DNA of 64,000 nt from Parasphingorhabdus halotolerans. Lineage in GTDB: Bacteria > Pseudomonadota > Alphaproteobacteria > Sphingomonadales > Sphingomonadaceae. The stretch spans positions 620,001 through 684,000 of the forward strand of contig NZ_CP051217.1 of NCBI RefSeq assembly GCF_012516475.1. The letters run 5' to 3'. The notes below the pieces were generated by a model. That model had not been told where the DNA came from and did no database searches. It saw only the letters and a list, made by a program, of their open reading frames with translations. This document shows, piece by piece, positions 1-9,233 of this stretch (position 1 is its first letter; every line of letters begins with the position of its first letter). Made by a program: the position numbers and the translations under genes.

Positions 1-533
1 GTATCTGTAAAAAAGCCATTGTCTTCCTTGGCTATTTCCAGCGCCTCTTCAAAAGCGTCATGATCGAGCTGCAGCACCACATCGGAATACATCTGGATGA
101 AACGCCGATAACTGTCCCAGGCAAAACGCTCGTCGCCAGAAGTTTTAGCAAGCCCTTCCACAGTCTCATCGTTCAGCCCGAGATTGAGCACCGTGTCCAT
201 CATGCCCGGCATCGAGGCACGGGCGCCGGAACGCACAGAAACCAGCAATGGATCGGCCGCATCGCCAAATTTCTTGCCGGTCACGCTTTCGATATGCGCC
301 ACGCCCTGAGCCACTTCGGCGGTCAGGCTGTCGGGATATTTCCCGTCGTTGTTCATATATTCGGTGCACATTTCGGTGGAAATGGTAAAACCGGGAGGCA
401 CTGGCAGGCCGATATTGGCCATTTCCGCCAGATTCGCGCCCTTGCCGCCCAACAGGTTTACCGCATCGGATTTGACCGGAGGCGCGCCGTCTGCGTCCAT
501 TCCACCACCGAAACGATATACATATTGGGTCAT
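1..533 (-). CDS. ppdK: Pyruvate, phosphate dikinase, N-terminal part (cut by window edge)
   Basis: Interconverts pyruvate, ATP and phosphate with PEP, AMP and pyrophosphate in the cytoplasm. Translating the minus strand from the ATG at 533 gives a protein opening with [11 protein letters not shown], followed by the [12 protein letters not shown] nucleotide-binding motif and by [17 protein letters not shown], both hallmarks of the PPDK/PEP-synthase ATP-grasp domain. Only about 177 residues are inside the window; the family is usually close to 890. The start lies 3 bases after the restored glyS stop (TAG at 539-537), so the gene probably belongs to the glyQ-glyS transcription unit. Its product links PEP and pyruvate pools, a job shared with pckA elsewhere in the window. 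Confidence 0.93.
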   Translation of the reverse strand, partial: MTQYVYRFGGGMDADGAPPVKSDAVNLLGGKGANLAEMANIGLPVPPGFTISTEMCTEYMNNDGKYPDSLTAEVAQGVAHIESVTGKKFGDAADPLLVSVRSGARASMPGMMDTVLNLGLNDETVEGLAKTSGDERFAWDSYRRFIQMYSDVVLQLDHDAFEEALEIAKEDNGFFTD

Positions 534-815
534 ATTCTAACCTTCAATTTTGGAGAAATCAGCGACAGTGTGGACAGCATCCCGCACCCGCGCCAGCAAA
601 GCAAGCCTGGCAGCGCGCTTGGCGGGGTCATCGTCGTTTACGGTGACATTTTCGAAAAATGCGTCAATCGGCACGCGGAGAGACGCGAGCGCGGCCATGG
701 CACCTTCGAAATCTTCGGCTTCGATGGCCGTTGCTGCCTTTGGCTCTGCGGTGTCGAGAGCGGTGATGAGGTCGCTTTCGGCTCTATCAGGCGTGTAGGA
801 AAGAGGCTCATTAAG

Positions 816-912
816 CCCCTCCTCTTCAGGGAGGGGTTGGGGTGGGGACTATCCTCGGCAGAGCTCTGTTGGTCAGAATCCCCACCCCCGGCCCTCCCCT
901 GAAGGGGAGGGG
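816..912. repeat. 97-bp palindromic element inside the glyS 3' part
   Basis: Two arms of 33-34 bases (CCCCTCCTCTTCAGGG... and its near-complement ending ...CCCTGAAGGGGAGGGG) surround a loop of about 30 bases containing CTCGGCAGAGCTCTG. The arms differ by a few substitutions and one base in length. It resembles dispersed G-rich/C-rich inverted repeats of proteobacterial genomes. It lies inside glyS, where it supplies the residues after KKEGGEN and contains the point at which the frame is lost. Confidence 0.85.
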
Positions 913-1898
913 TGAGTTCTCCCCGCCCTCTTTCTTCAAAATATTCGAAGCCCGCTTGTAGCCGGCGAGCAAATTCTCTCCGTCCGGCGTCTCCACAAAA
1001 GCCTGCAAAGCCTTCACCCGGGCGAGCAAGCGGACCAGATCATCTTCACCGCCAAGAGCAAACACCGCGTCGATCAGGTCATGGCGAACACCCGCTTCGC
1101 GTTGCTGGACTTTGAGGCGGTCGGCCAGAAACTCCAATATTTCCGTCTTTATTGTCGGATGCCCTGCATCAGGATTTTCGGCCCGATTGTATCGATATCT
1201 ACCCAGATCAGTGCCAATCAAACCTGCGTCGAGCGCATCGACTAATTTGAAACGAATAACATTTTCTTCGATTAAACGCAGTATTCCTAAAGCCGCCCTT
1301 CTTAGCGCAAAAGGATCTTTTGAACCTGTCGGTTTCTCATCGATGACGAAGAAGGCTAATAAAGTATCCAGCTTATCCGCCAGACTCACCGCAACCGTCA
1401 CCGGATCGGTGGGCACTTCATCGCCCTGTCCGACCGGCTTGTAATGATCGCGGATCGCGTTTGCTACCGCCTGCGACTTGCCCTCTTTCTCTGCATAATA
1501 GCCGCCCATCAAGCCTTGTAGCTCAGGGAACTCGCCGACCATTTCGGTGACGAGATCGGCTTTGCAGAGACGTGCGGCCTCAGACACTTCACTATGAAAT
1601 GTATCACCGGGGCTGGACTGGTAAAAACCATTCCCTTCTAAAGAAACCAACCACTCGGCCAACTTGGCCACACGCTCTACCTTGTCGGCAACCGTACCCA
1701 GTTTTTCATGGAACACAATGTTGCTCAATTTCTTTGCATGATCCTCCAGCGGCGTCTTCTGGTCAAGTTCCCAGAAGAATTTCGCATCGGATAATCGTGC
1801 TGTGAGGACCTTTTCATTGCCTGCAACAATGGCTTTTCCGCCATCGGAGGCGCCTATGTTTGCTGTGCAGACGAAATTCGAGGTTAAACCACCCTTGT

Positions 1899-1971
1899 GC
1901 TCCGCACTTGATGCGGAGCTCTCCTCGGCTAAGCGCGAAGACGACGGGCGCTCCGGATCGTTGTCCGGAGC
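1899..1971. repeat. REP-like double hairpin translated in frame inside glyS
   Basis: Two perfect 8-bp hairpins: GCTCCGCA-cttga-TGCGGAGC at 1899-1919 and GCTCCGGA-tcgttg-TCCGGAGC at 1950-1971, separated by 30 bases. This is the layout of a paired REP element. It stays open in the glyS frame and encodes the low-complexity segment SAPDNDPERPSSSRLAEE plus flanks, which has no counterpart in ordinary GlyS between KYFVC and the T-x-NFVCTANI segment. Confidence 0.85.
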
Positions 1972-2871
1972 ACTGCTCGCTTCGCCTGCATATTGGCAAA
2001 CAAAATATTTCTGATTTACGCGAGCTGTCAGCTGGATCACCTCTTCCGGCACATCCAGAAACGCTGGATCAAATGACCCCAGCAAGGGCACCGGCCATTC
2101 GGTCAAGCCAGCGTTCTCGATAACCAGTCCTTCATCTTCAACCAGTTCCAAACCAGCGTCGGACGCCGCTTTGGCAGCACCCTCGCGGATAATATCCTGC
2201 CGCTCTTCATGATCGACCAAAACATGGCAGGCTCGCAGTTTCTCTGCATAGTCGCCAGCATTGCCTATGGTAATCATGCCCTGATGATGGAACCGATGCC
2301 CGACCGTCTCAAACCCAGACGTCACAACGTCAATGCTGCATTCCACCAGATCATCGCCAAATATCGCGACAATCCCGCTAAGAGGTCGCACCCAGCGCAG
2401 GCTTTCAGTGGACAGGCTAGCCTCGCCCCAACGCATCGATTTGGGCCAGGGAAACGCCTTGATAATTGCGGGAATGGCGGCTGCGAGAACTTCTTTGGTG
2501 TCCTGACCCGGTTTGTTGATAACCGCAAAATACGTCGCGCGCCCTTTGACGTCACGGACTTCCAGCTGGTCGCGGGTGACGCCATTTTTGCGGCAGAAGC
2601 CGTCCACAGCCTGATCGGGAGCCGCTTCGGGCGGCCCCTTGGCTTCTTCATTCACGGCTTCGGTCTGCGCGGGCAGGTCTTTTGCAATCAGTGCAAGCCG
2701 TCTTGGTGTCGAATAGACCGATATGTCAGACGCCTTAAGACCCGCCTCATCCATTTGCGCGACAAACAGATTTTCCAGATCAATCCGCGCCTTCGCCTGC
2801 ATCCGCGCGGGAATTTCTTCGGACAGGATTTCTAGCAGGAAGTCAGTCATTGCGACGCGCTCCCACAAACT

Positions 2872-2962
2872 CGTCATTGCGAGGAGCGGAGCGACGCGGC
2901 AATCCAGAGCGAGAGCGGCACGTGCAGACGCTCTGGATTGCTTCGCTGCGCTCGCAATGACG
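2872..2962. repeat. Palindromic intergenic repeat (CGTCATTGCGAG family), copy 1
   Basis: The left end CGTCATTGCGAGGAG and right end CTGCGCTCGCAATGACG are inverted copies, as are the internal GCAATCCAGAGC and GCTCTGGATTGC. The element fills the gap between glyQ and glyS and even reaches the sequence just upstream of the glyS start. A diverged second copy lies at 3943-4026. As RNA it would form a long hairpin in the glyQ-glyS message. Confidence 0.9.
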
Positions 2963-2982
2963 GATGGTGGCTGATGATGTCA

Positions 2983-3855
2983 TCACGCCGCCCACCCGTT
3001 CTTCGCCATATAGACTTCACAGCTACCCTTGGCCAGATCACGCACCTGACCCATATAACTCGCGCGTTCCTGCACCGAAATTACCCCGCGTGCTTGCAAC
3101 AGGTTAAACACGTGGCTTGCTTCAATGGCCTGCTCGTAGGCGGGAAGCGGCAGCTCTTTTTCCAGACACAGCTTGCATTCTTTCGTCGCCATTTTGAACA
3201 ATTCAAACAGCGTGTCCGTATCGGCAACCTCGAAATTCCATTCCGACATCTGCTTCTCATTTTCCAGGAAGATATCGCCGTAAGTGACTCCGGCGCCGTT
3301 ATAATCCAGATCATAAACGCTATCGACGCCCTGAATATACATCGCGAGGCGTTCGAGCCCGTAGGTCAGCTCACCGGCCACAGGTTTGCAATCAAATCCG
3401 CCCATCTGCTGGAAATAGGTGAACTGCGTCACCTCCATCCCGTCGCACCAGACTTCCCAGCCCAAACCCCATGCGCCCAGCGTCGGGCTTTCCCAGTCAT
3501 CCTCTACAAACCGGATGTCATGCAACATCGGATCAATGCCAATCGCGACAAGGCTATCGAGATAAAGCTGTTGAATGTCTGGCGGCGATGGCTTCAACAC
3601 CACCTGATACTGGTAATAATGCTGCAACCGGTTGGGGTTTTCGCCATAGCGACCATCGGTAGGACGGCGGCATGGCTGCGCAAAAGCGGCATTCCACGGA
3701 TCAGGCCCCAGTGCCCGCAAAGTGGTGGCCGGGTGAAAAGTCCCTGCCCCCATCCGCATATCATAGGGCTGCAATATCGAACAGCCGCGTTCGCCCCAGT
3801 ATTCGTGGAGTTTCAGGATAATCTGCTGGAAGCTGAGAGGCTTCTGATCGGTCAA
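2983..3855 (-). CDS. glyQ: Glycyl-tRNA synthetase alpha subunit
   Basis: Catalytic alpha subunit of the tetrameric (alpha2beta2) bacterial glycyl-tRNA synthetase; it forms glycyl-adenylate and charges tRNA-Gly with GlyS. The 290-residue length is typical. Family-defining stretches are visible: [18 protein letters not shown] near the N-terminus, [44 protein letters not shown], and [22 protein letters not shown]. glyS follows downstream after 132 bases occupied mainly by a palindromic repeat, and another repeat lies 87 bases upstream. No frameshift or insertion is seen in this gene, in contrast with glyS. Confidence 0.97.
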   Translation of the reverse strand: MTDQKPLSFQQIILKLHEYWGERGCSILQPYDMRMGAGTFHPATTLRALGPDPWNAAFAQPCRRPTDGRYGENPNRLQHYYQYQVVLKPSPPDIQQLYLDSLVAIGIDPMLHDIRFVEDDWESPTLGAWGLGWEVWCDGMEVTQFTYFQQMGGFDCKPVAGELTYGLERLAMYIQGVDSVYDLDYNGAGVTYGDIFLENEKQMSEWNFEVADTDTLFELFKMATKECKLCLEKELPLPAYEQAIEASHVFNLLQARGVISVQERASYMGQVRDLAKGSCEVYMAKNGWAA

Positions 3856-3942
3856 AATGAAGGCTTTCTTCGCGGCTGCAATATTTATCGGCTGCTTTGG
3901 CGAATGGGCGGCATAGGGTCAAGGGTGTTGTGGCCCCAACAT

Positions 3943-4026
3943 GTCATTGCGAAGAGCCGACGGCGACGCGGCAATCCAGAGCGACCGAACGACGCCCTGG
4001 ATTGCTTCACTGCGTTCGCGATGACG
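3943..4026. repeat. Palindromic intergenic repeat (CGTCATTGCGAG family), copy 2
   Basis: Inverted ends GTCATTGCGAAG and TGCGTTCGCGATGAC, with internal GCAATCCAGAGCG and CCTGGATTGC. It is a diverged relative of the copy at 2872-2962. It sits between the 3' end of the molybdopterin oxidoreductase gene and the glyQ start, ending only a few bases before the oxidoreductase stop. Confidence 0.88.
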
Positions 4027-4032
4027 GAGCAG

Positions 4033-6132
4033 TTACTCCGCTGCAACTAACTCTTCTGCCTTGGTCACTGCCACCGGAGTCGCGTTCAAAACCGCATTGC
4101 CCGACAAAGGATCAAAACCTTCCGGATCGGTCAGATCATTCAGCGAAACATTGGGGTTTTCTCGTGCTACGGACAGCTCAACACCGTCGCGCCGATGTCC
4201 AAAACCATGCGGGATAGACACGACGCCCGTCATGACGTCATCGGTAACTTCCACCACAATATCGACGCTATTCACCCTACTGGCGACGCTCGCCATATCG
4301 CCATCGGCGAGACCCCGTTCCGCAGCATCGGCGGGATTGATCATCAAGGTGCAGCGATTAGGGCCTTTTTGCAGCCGCTTTGAATTGTGCAACCAGCTAT
4401 TATTCTGGCGCACATGGCGACGACCAATAAGCCGCAATGTTTCAGGCTGTTCGCTATCGAGAGAAGCAGAAAAACGCTGCAACTCTGCCAGAAAATCAGG
4501 GTGCGCCGCATTGATCTTCTTGTCGTCGGTTCGCAGACGCTCGGCCATGCATGGCCGCAGCGGCCCCAGATCGATACCATTGGGCGCCGCTTCAACCTCC
4601 GCCAGCGTCAGACCGGCCGGCGAGCTTCGCAGCATTTCATCCAGAACATCTCGAGGCTCGCGGATATTGGGAACATCCTGACCATCAGTGGCTAGAATCT
4701 CACGCGCCAGTTCTGCGATAATTTCCCAATCCGCCTTTTCGCCCTCAGGCATATCAAAAATTGCTGGCGAATAGCTCGCATAATTGCGGATCGCCAAAGG
4801 CCCGAAGAAAAACGGATAATGGTCTTTCTCCATCGGCCCGCATGGCGGCAAGATATAGTCGGCATGACGGCTCGTTGCCGTTACATACATATCGAATGAC
4901 ACCATCAGATCGAGATTTTCCAATGCACGATCCAGTTTCGCACCATCCGGTGCGGAAAGTACCGGATTTCCGGTAATCACAAACAAAGAACGTATCCGCT
5001 CTTCATCATCGCGCAGCAATTCATCCGCAAATGTTACCATCGGCAATTCGCTCATCACCGACGGCATTTCGCCGCGCACCGTATCGGCTTTGCGTACCGA
5101 TCCTTGCCCCACGATATTGATCGTATCCAGTGCCGGTTCGGGAACCATGGTTCCGCCCTCGCGGTCAAGATTATCGGTGGCGATGTTTATGACCTGGATC
5201 AACCACTGGTTCAGCGTACCAAACTCGCAAACCGACACACCCATCCGGCCATAGATTGCTGCAGGTTGATCGGCAGCCAATTGCGCCGCTATGTCCTGCA
5301 CAACTTCCACGGGAACGCCGCAATGGGCCGCCAAAGCGTCCATATCAAAACCAGCAATTGCCGGTTCAATTGCGCTCCAGCTATCGTCCAATATGGCATC
5401 TAGACGTGACGTATTTGCCAGCCCGCTATCAAAAACGCTTTTCAATATGCCGATAAGAAGAGCAGTATCGGTCCCCGGCTTTACAAAATGATGAGCGTCG
5501 GCAATCTTGGCGGTTTCGGTGCGTCGAGGATCGACGACAACCAGTTGGCCATCGCGCCCCTGCATTTCTTTTACGCGTTTCTTGAAATCCGGGACCGTCC
5601 AGATACTACCATTGGAAGCGACTGGATTTCCGCCGATAATTACCAAATACTGGCAACGATCAATATCAGGCACCGCCGCGAGACTGACATGGCCGTACAT
5701 ATGATATTGCACGACATGATGCGGAATCTGATCGAGCGTGGATGCGGAGTAGATGTTTTTGAGGCCAATGGCTCGACGCAGCTGGCTTATCTGGGTGGAT
5801 ATCCCGTAATCATGGGCACTGGGATTACCCATATACATGGCGGGCTTTGCGCCCTGACCCTTCAGGTCTGTGAGCTTCGCCGCGATCTCGGCAAACGCAA
5901 CTTCCCAGCTGATTTCCTGCCACTTGCCATCGACTTTCTTGACCGGTTTGTGCAACCGGTCCGGGTCATCCTGCAAATCCGCAATCGCGGTTGCTTTCGG
6001 GCAAATATGGCCGCGGCTGAGCACATGATCCGGATTGCCCTTAATTGAGAGAATCTCGCGGCCCTCCACTTCCACCAATACGCCGCAATTGGCTTCGCAA
6101 ATATGGCAGGTACGGGCGTGGACTTGGCTCAT
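4033..6132 (-). CDS. Molybdopterin-dependent oxidoreductase (bis-MGD, 4Fe-4S)
   Basis: A 699-residue member of the DMSO reductase / formate dehydrogenase-like superfamily. The N-terminal cluster motif reads C9-x2-C12-x3-C16 with a fourth cysteine at about residue 44 (HICPKA), followed by the catalytic molybdopterin domain (GNP, YMGNPSAHDYG, VVVDPRRTETA) and a C-terminal molybdopterin-binding domain with MINPADAAERGL. I chose the ATG at 6132 rather than the one at 6156 because AGGAG lies eight bases upstream of it. No Tat signal is seen, so it is probably cytoplasmic. No electron-transfer partner or chaperone gene is adjacent, and the substrate cannot be told from sequence. Confidence 0.85.
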   Translation of the reverse strand: MSQVHARTCHICEANCGVLVEVEGREILSIKGNPDHVLSRGHICPKATAIADLQDDPDRLHKPVKKVDGKWQEISWEVAFAEIAAKLTDLKGQGAKPAMYMGNPSAHDYGISTQISQLRRAIGLKNIYSASTLDQIPHHVVQYHMYGHVSLAAVPDIDRCQYLVIIGGNPVASNGSIWTVPDFKKRVKEMQGRDGQLVVVDPRRTETAKIADAHHFVKPGTDTALLIGILKSVFDSGLANTSRLDAILDDSWSAIEPAIAGFDMDALAAHCGVPVEVVQDIAAQLAADQPAAIYGRMGVSVCEFGTLNQWLIQVINIATDNLDREGGTMVPEPALDTINIVGQGSVRKADTVRGEMPSVMSELPMVTFADELLRDDEERIRSLFVITGNPVLSAPDGAKLDRALENLDLMVSFDMYVTATSRHADYILPPCGPMEKDHYPFFFGPLAIRNYASYSPAIFDMPEGEKADWEIIAELAREILATDGQDVPNIREPRDVLDEMLRSSPAGLTLAEVEAAPNGIDLGPLRPCMAERLRTDDKKINAAHPDFLAELQRFSASLDSEQPETLRLIGRRHVRQNNSWLHNSKRLQKGPNRCTLMINPADAAERGLADGDMASVASRVNSVDIVVEVTDDVMTGVVSIPHGFGHRRDGVELSVARENPNVSLNDLTDPEGFDPLSGNAVLNATPVAVTKAEELVAAE

Positions 6133-6309
6133 TTCAATCTCTCCTGATTTAATCATGCAATTAACAGAAATATTTGAGAGTCGCCAGCGCGCTCAACCGA
6201 TTTAGATATCTTACGGATATATTTTTCTGGGAATCCGTTCATAAATGCTGAATTAGGACACGGTTCACCAATCGGCTCGACTTTCGGGCCGATCATCAGG
6301 AGTAGTTTA

Positions 6310-7290
6310 ATGAACAGATTTTTGCCGTCAAAACCTTGGCTGCCAAATGCATTGCTGCTCCCGATTTCCCTCGCGCTGTCTTTGATCGTCGCCGCATGTT
6401 CGCCGTCAAAAATCAGCGTCGCATCGGCTGGTGACAATGCCGTCGCAACGCAAGAAGCCACAATTACCATCGCAACCATGCCGGCAGATCCTGATCCCGC
6501 CCTGTGGGTACTCAAAGACGATGACACCACCATATATTTGTTTGGCACAGTGCATATATTGAAGCCGGGTTTAAGCTGGTTTGACGAGGCGGTGAAAGAC
6601 GCATTTGACGAATCGGAGGAACTGGTTACCGAAATGCTCGATCCAGACCCCGCCGAGATGGTAAAAGTTGTCAACGATCTTGCCATTGATAAAACCGGCA
6701 TTTCCTTGCGCGACAAGCTCACTCCAGAGGATCGCGCGGATTATGAAGCCGCTATGGCCGAATTGAAAGTGCCGGTTGCTTCGTTTGACCCGATGGATCC
6801 CTGGTTTGCCAGCGTGACCATGTCGCTGATCCCGCTCGTGCAAGCTGGCTATGATGCCAATAAAGGTGTGGAAGATGATCTTACCGCATCGGCTAAAGTC
6901 AAAGGTATGAAACTTGTTGGGCTCGAAACACCGCGAGAGCAATTGGGCTTTTTTGATAATTTGCCGGAGGATGTGCAAATCCGCTTCCTCAATTTCACCG
7001 TCGATTCATTGGGCGAAGTGGCCGACGGCATGGAAAATATGGTCGCGCAATGGGCCTTGGGAAACACCGATGCTCTGGCGGAACTGATGAACGCGGGCCT
7101 CGATGAAAAAATACTATATGAAACTTTGCTGGTCCGGCGAAATGCCAATTGGGCCAAATGGGTGGAGAAACGAATGGAGCAGCCGGGCACAGTCTTTCTC
7201 GCCGTGGGAGCGGGGCATTTGGCGGGCGAAGGCAGTTTGCAGGCGCAGCTTGAGAAAAAGGGATTTGTCATCAATCGGATTGAATATTAG
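6310..7290 (+). CDS. TraB/GumN family lipoprotein, first tandem copy
   Basis: A 326-residue predicted lipoprotein: hydrophobic leader, then a lipobox IVAAC around residue 30. The TraB/GumN family signature is present at both ends: LFGTVHILKPG in the N-terminal half and VGAGHLAGEGSLQAQLEKKGF near the C-terminus, which carry the conserved GxxH pair. This fold is related to the Tiki/EreA-type hydrolases; in some homologues these histidines bind metal, but the substrate here is unknown. A second copy follows 66 bases downstream on the same strand, suggesting an old tandem duplication with shared or related function in the envelope. Confidence 0.85.
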   Translation: MNRFLPSKPWLPNALLLPISLALSLIVAACSPSKISVASAGDNAVATQEATITIATMPADPDPALWVLKDDDTTIYLFGTVHILKPGLSWFDEAVKDAFDESEELVTEMLDPDPAEMVKVVNDLAIDKTGISLRDKLTPEDRADYEAAMAELKVPVASFDPMDPWFASVTMSLIPLVQAGYDANKGVEDDLTASAKVKGMKLVGLETPREQLGFFDNLPEDVQIRFLNFTVDSLGEVADGMENMVAQWALGNTDALAELMNAGLDEKILYETLLVRRNANWAKWVEKRMEQPGTVFLAVGAGHLAGEGSLQAQLEKKGFVINRIEY

Positions 7291-7356
7291 ATCGAAATAT
7301 CGCAAGTTTTTGCGTGGCCATCTTATTTTTTCCCATCCAGACACCAGATTAGCATC

Positions 7357-8271
7357 ATGCATCATCTAAGAGCATTTCTCAGTATCATTCTCGCAGCGTG
7401 TCTTGCAGCCTGCAGCAACACGCCCGGTCCACCAGCGCTGGACACCGTCAAGCAGGGGCACCCTGGTCTTTGGAAAGTCACTGGAACCAAGCCCGAGCAG
7501 CAGGGAACAGCCTATATGTTCGGGACCATCCATTTGCTCCCCAAGGATGTGCAATGGCATTCTCCCGCGCTTGAGGCCGCCATAACGGAATCCGACCGAC
7601 TTATAATTGAAGTACTCGGTCTTGAAGACACGAAAGCCGCAGCAAAAATATTTTCCAAACTTGCGATTTCAACCGATCAACCAAGCGTTGACACTCGCAT
7701 TGCACCCTCGTTGCGCGATGAGCTTGATGGTTTGATGCGTAAAATTGCCATACCGGCTATGGCGCTCAACCGTATGGAAACATGGGCGGTCGCACTGTCT
7801 CTGGCTTCCGCGCAAACCAATAATCTTGGTTTGAGTTCGGGTGAAGGGGTCGAAAAAAAGCTGTCGGCACAATTCCGGCAGTCCAAAAAGCCTATTCAGG
7901 GACTGGAAACAATAGCCCAGCAACTCGGTTATTTTGACCAGTTACCCGAAGCACAACAGCGACAGATGCTAGCCAGCGTGGTGAAAGAATCAGGCGAGAC
8001 CAAAGAATCGTTCGAAGAATTATTCAACGCGTGGATTAGCGGCGACACCGACAAGATCGTTGAGCTTTCCGATGGCGGCATATTGGATGATCCACAACTA
8101 CGCGAAACCTTGCTGACTGCAAGGAACAGGGACTGGGCCAACCAGCTGGAGAAACAACTGCAAGGTGCCGGAACCTCGTTTGTGGCTGTTGGCGCGGCCC
8201 ATCTGGCGGGTTCCGATGCGGTACAGACGATGCTGGAGAAGCGCGGCTTCAAGGTTGAAAAAATTCAATAA
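7357..8271 (+). CDS. TraB/GumN family lipoprotein, second tandem copy
   Basis: A 304-residue protein with a leader and lipobox LAAC at about residue 19, then the family motifs MFGTIHLLPKD and VGAAHLAGSDAVQTMLEKRGF. It aligns by eye with the previous gene along its length (for example LGYFDQLPEAQQRQML here against LGFFDNLPEDVQIRFL there), but the copies are well diverged, so the duplication is old. The gene ends 27 bases before the thioesterase start, so both may be co-transcribed. Function unknown beyond the family. Confidence 0.85.
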   Translation: MHHLRAFLSIILAACLAACSNTPGPPALDTVKQGHPGLWKVTGTKPEQQGTAYMFGTIHLLPKDVQWHSPALEAAITESDRLIIEVLGLEDTKAAAKIFSKLAISTDQPSVDTRIAPSLRDELDGLMRKIAIPAMALNRMETWAVALSLASAQTNNLGLSSGEGVEKKLSAQFRQSKKPIQGLETIAQQLGYFDQLPEAQQRQMLASVVKESGETKESFEELFNAWISGDTDKIVELSDGGILDDPQLRETLLTARNRDWANQLEKQLQGAGTSFVAVGAAHLAGSDAVQTMLEKRGFKVEKIQ

Positions 8272-8298
8272 TATTCCAACAGATTTCAGGGCAAATTC

Positions 8299-9095
8299 AT
8301 GACATTCACATTCGACCGCGAAACAGCGCTCATTCCGCTGGGCGATGGCCAATACATAATTGAGGCCAGCGCGGTATATCGCAACCCCACCGGCATGATG
8401 TTTGGCGGCTGGGTGGCTGCGATTGCTGCCAAAGCGATTGAGATGCATGAAGAGTGCCGCAGCCCGTTGGTTTCCCAAACGACGACCTATCTGTCCGGTG
8501 TTGGTCCGGGCGAGGTTGAGGTTTCCGCGAAGCTTTTGCGCTCTGGCGCTTCGACACAATTCTGGCGGGTAGAGCTATCGCAAAACGGTTCGCTGATAAT
8601 CGCTGCCGATCTTGTTTCCAGCAATCGCCGCAAGGCAGACCTCGAATATCAAACAGCAATGCCTGATGCGCTATCGCCAGAGAATTCGATAGATATGCAC
8701 GGCAAAAATCCCATGGCCCCGGCTGGGTCGTAACCTATGACCAAAAGCTGGTTAAAGGCGTGCCGTTTACCGTCAATGAAAGACCCGAGGCATTAGTCTG
8801 GATAAAAGAATCAGACGGGCGACCAATCGATCGCGCAAGTCTCTTCTCGATCTGCGACACGCCAATGCCGCGCACCTTCTTTCTGAGTGAAGATCTGCGG
8901 ATGGGCTCCACCGTATCCATGTCGACTTATATCTATGCCAGCGAACAGGATATTGCCGAAGCGGGATCCGATTATCTGCTGCTCCGGGTCGATGGCGCCG
9001 CCTGCCGGAACCATAAAACCGATTCCCGCGTCGAGCTCTGGTCAAAAAACGGTGCTTTGCTGGCCACCAGCAATCAAATTGGCTTTTTCCGCTAA
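8299..9095 (+). pseudogene. Acyl-CoA thioesterase family protein, split by a one-base frameshift
   Basis: The first frame (8299-8733) gives MTFTFDRETALIPLGDGQY with the hot-dog motif NPTGMMFGGWVAAIAAKA and ends prematurely at a TAA. The second half continues in another frame (HGPGWVVTYDQKLVKG…) to a stop at 9095. Together they give about 265 residues, the usual double hot-dog length of thioesterases that hydrolyse acyl-CoA to fatty acid and CoA. Adding one A to the AAAAA run near 8704-8708 joins the frames (GKKSHGPGWVV). This is one of several homopolymer breaks in the window, so a sequence error is likely; a recent inactivation cannot be excluded. Confidence 0.8.
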
Positions 9096-9130
9096 ACCGC
9101 TGGCGGCAGGGAAACGCGCTACATAAACCC

Positions 9131-9158
9131 TTGCGTTTCGGCGCGCTGCTACTTATAG
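9131..9158 (+). promoter_or_regulatory. Candidate housekeeping promoter for rplY
   Basis: TTGCGT at 9131-9136 and TTATAG at 9153-9158 are 16 bases apart, about 75 bases before the rplY start. This is a pattern match only. Confidence 0.35.
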
Positions 9159-9233
9159 CGCCCTCTTTCCGGCCATGTGCACCCTGGAGGCGTGGCGGAA
9201 TTTTTGAAATAATCTAACTTTTGGAGCAACATT

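Larger units (their letters stand above)
537..2850 (-). pseudogene. glyS: Glycyl-tRNA synthetase beta subunit, interrupted by a frameshift within a palindromic repeat
   Basis: The beta subunit works with GlyQ to charge tRNA-Gly. The start chosen is the ATG at 2850 (MTDFLLEILSEEIPARM, the usual family start); an upstream ATG at 2877 would add nine residues from the neighbouring repeat. The frame runs to a TGA at 828-826. The missing C-terminal anticodon-binding end continues in another frame from about 816 down to a TAG at 539-537 (…[15 protein letters not shown]…DFSKIEG). The switch point lies in C-rich repeat sequence between roughly 828 and 849, where one base fewer or two more would restore a reading frame of about 770 codons. 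A second palindromic repeat (1899-1971) is in frame and adds about 34 residues between KYFVCQ and LTSNFVCTANI. Because glyS is essential where the two-subunit enzyme is used, a sequence error or a recoded/in-frame natural form is more likely than a dead gene. Confidence 0.85.

Noticed and set aside
60..902. A 280-codon plus-strand open frame
   Set aside because: It is antisense to ppdK and the glyS C-terminal end and crosses a palindromic repeat; composition is not protein-like.
2872..4026. Repeated palindromes as a CRISPR array
   Set aside because: The units are single inverted repeats hundreds of bases apart, without regular spacers or cas genes.
2938..4050. A 370-codon open frame on the plus strand opposite glyQ
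   Set aside because: It runs antisense through the well-supported glyQ gene and two repeats, and has no recognisable domain; antisense open frames are common in GC-biased codon usage.
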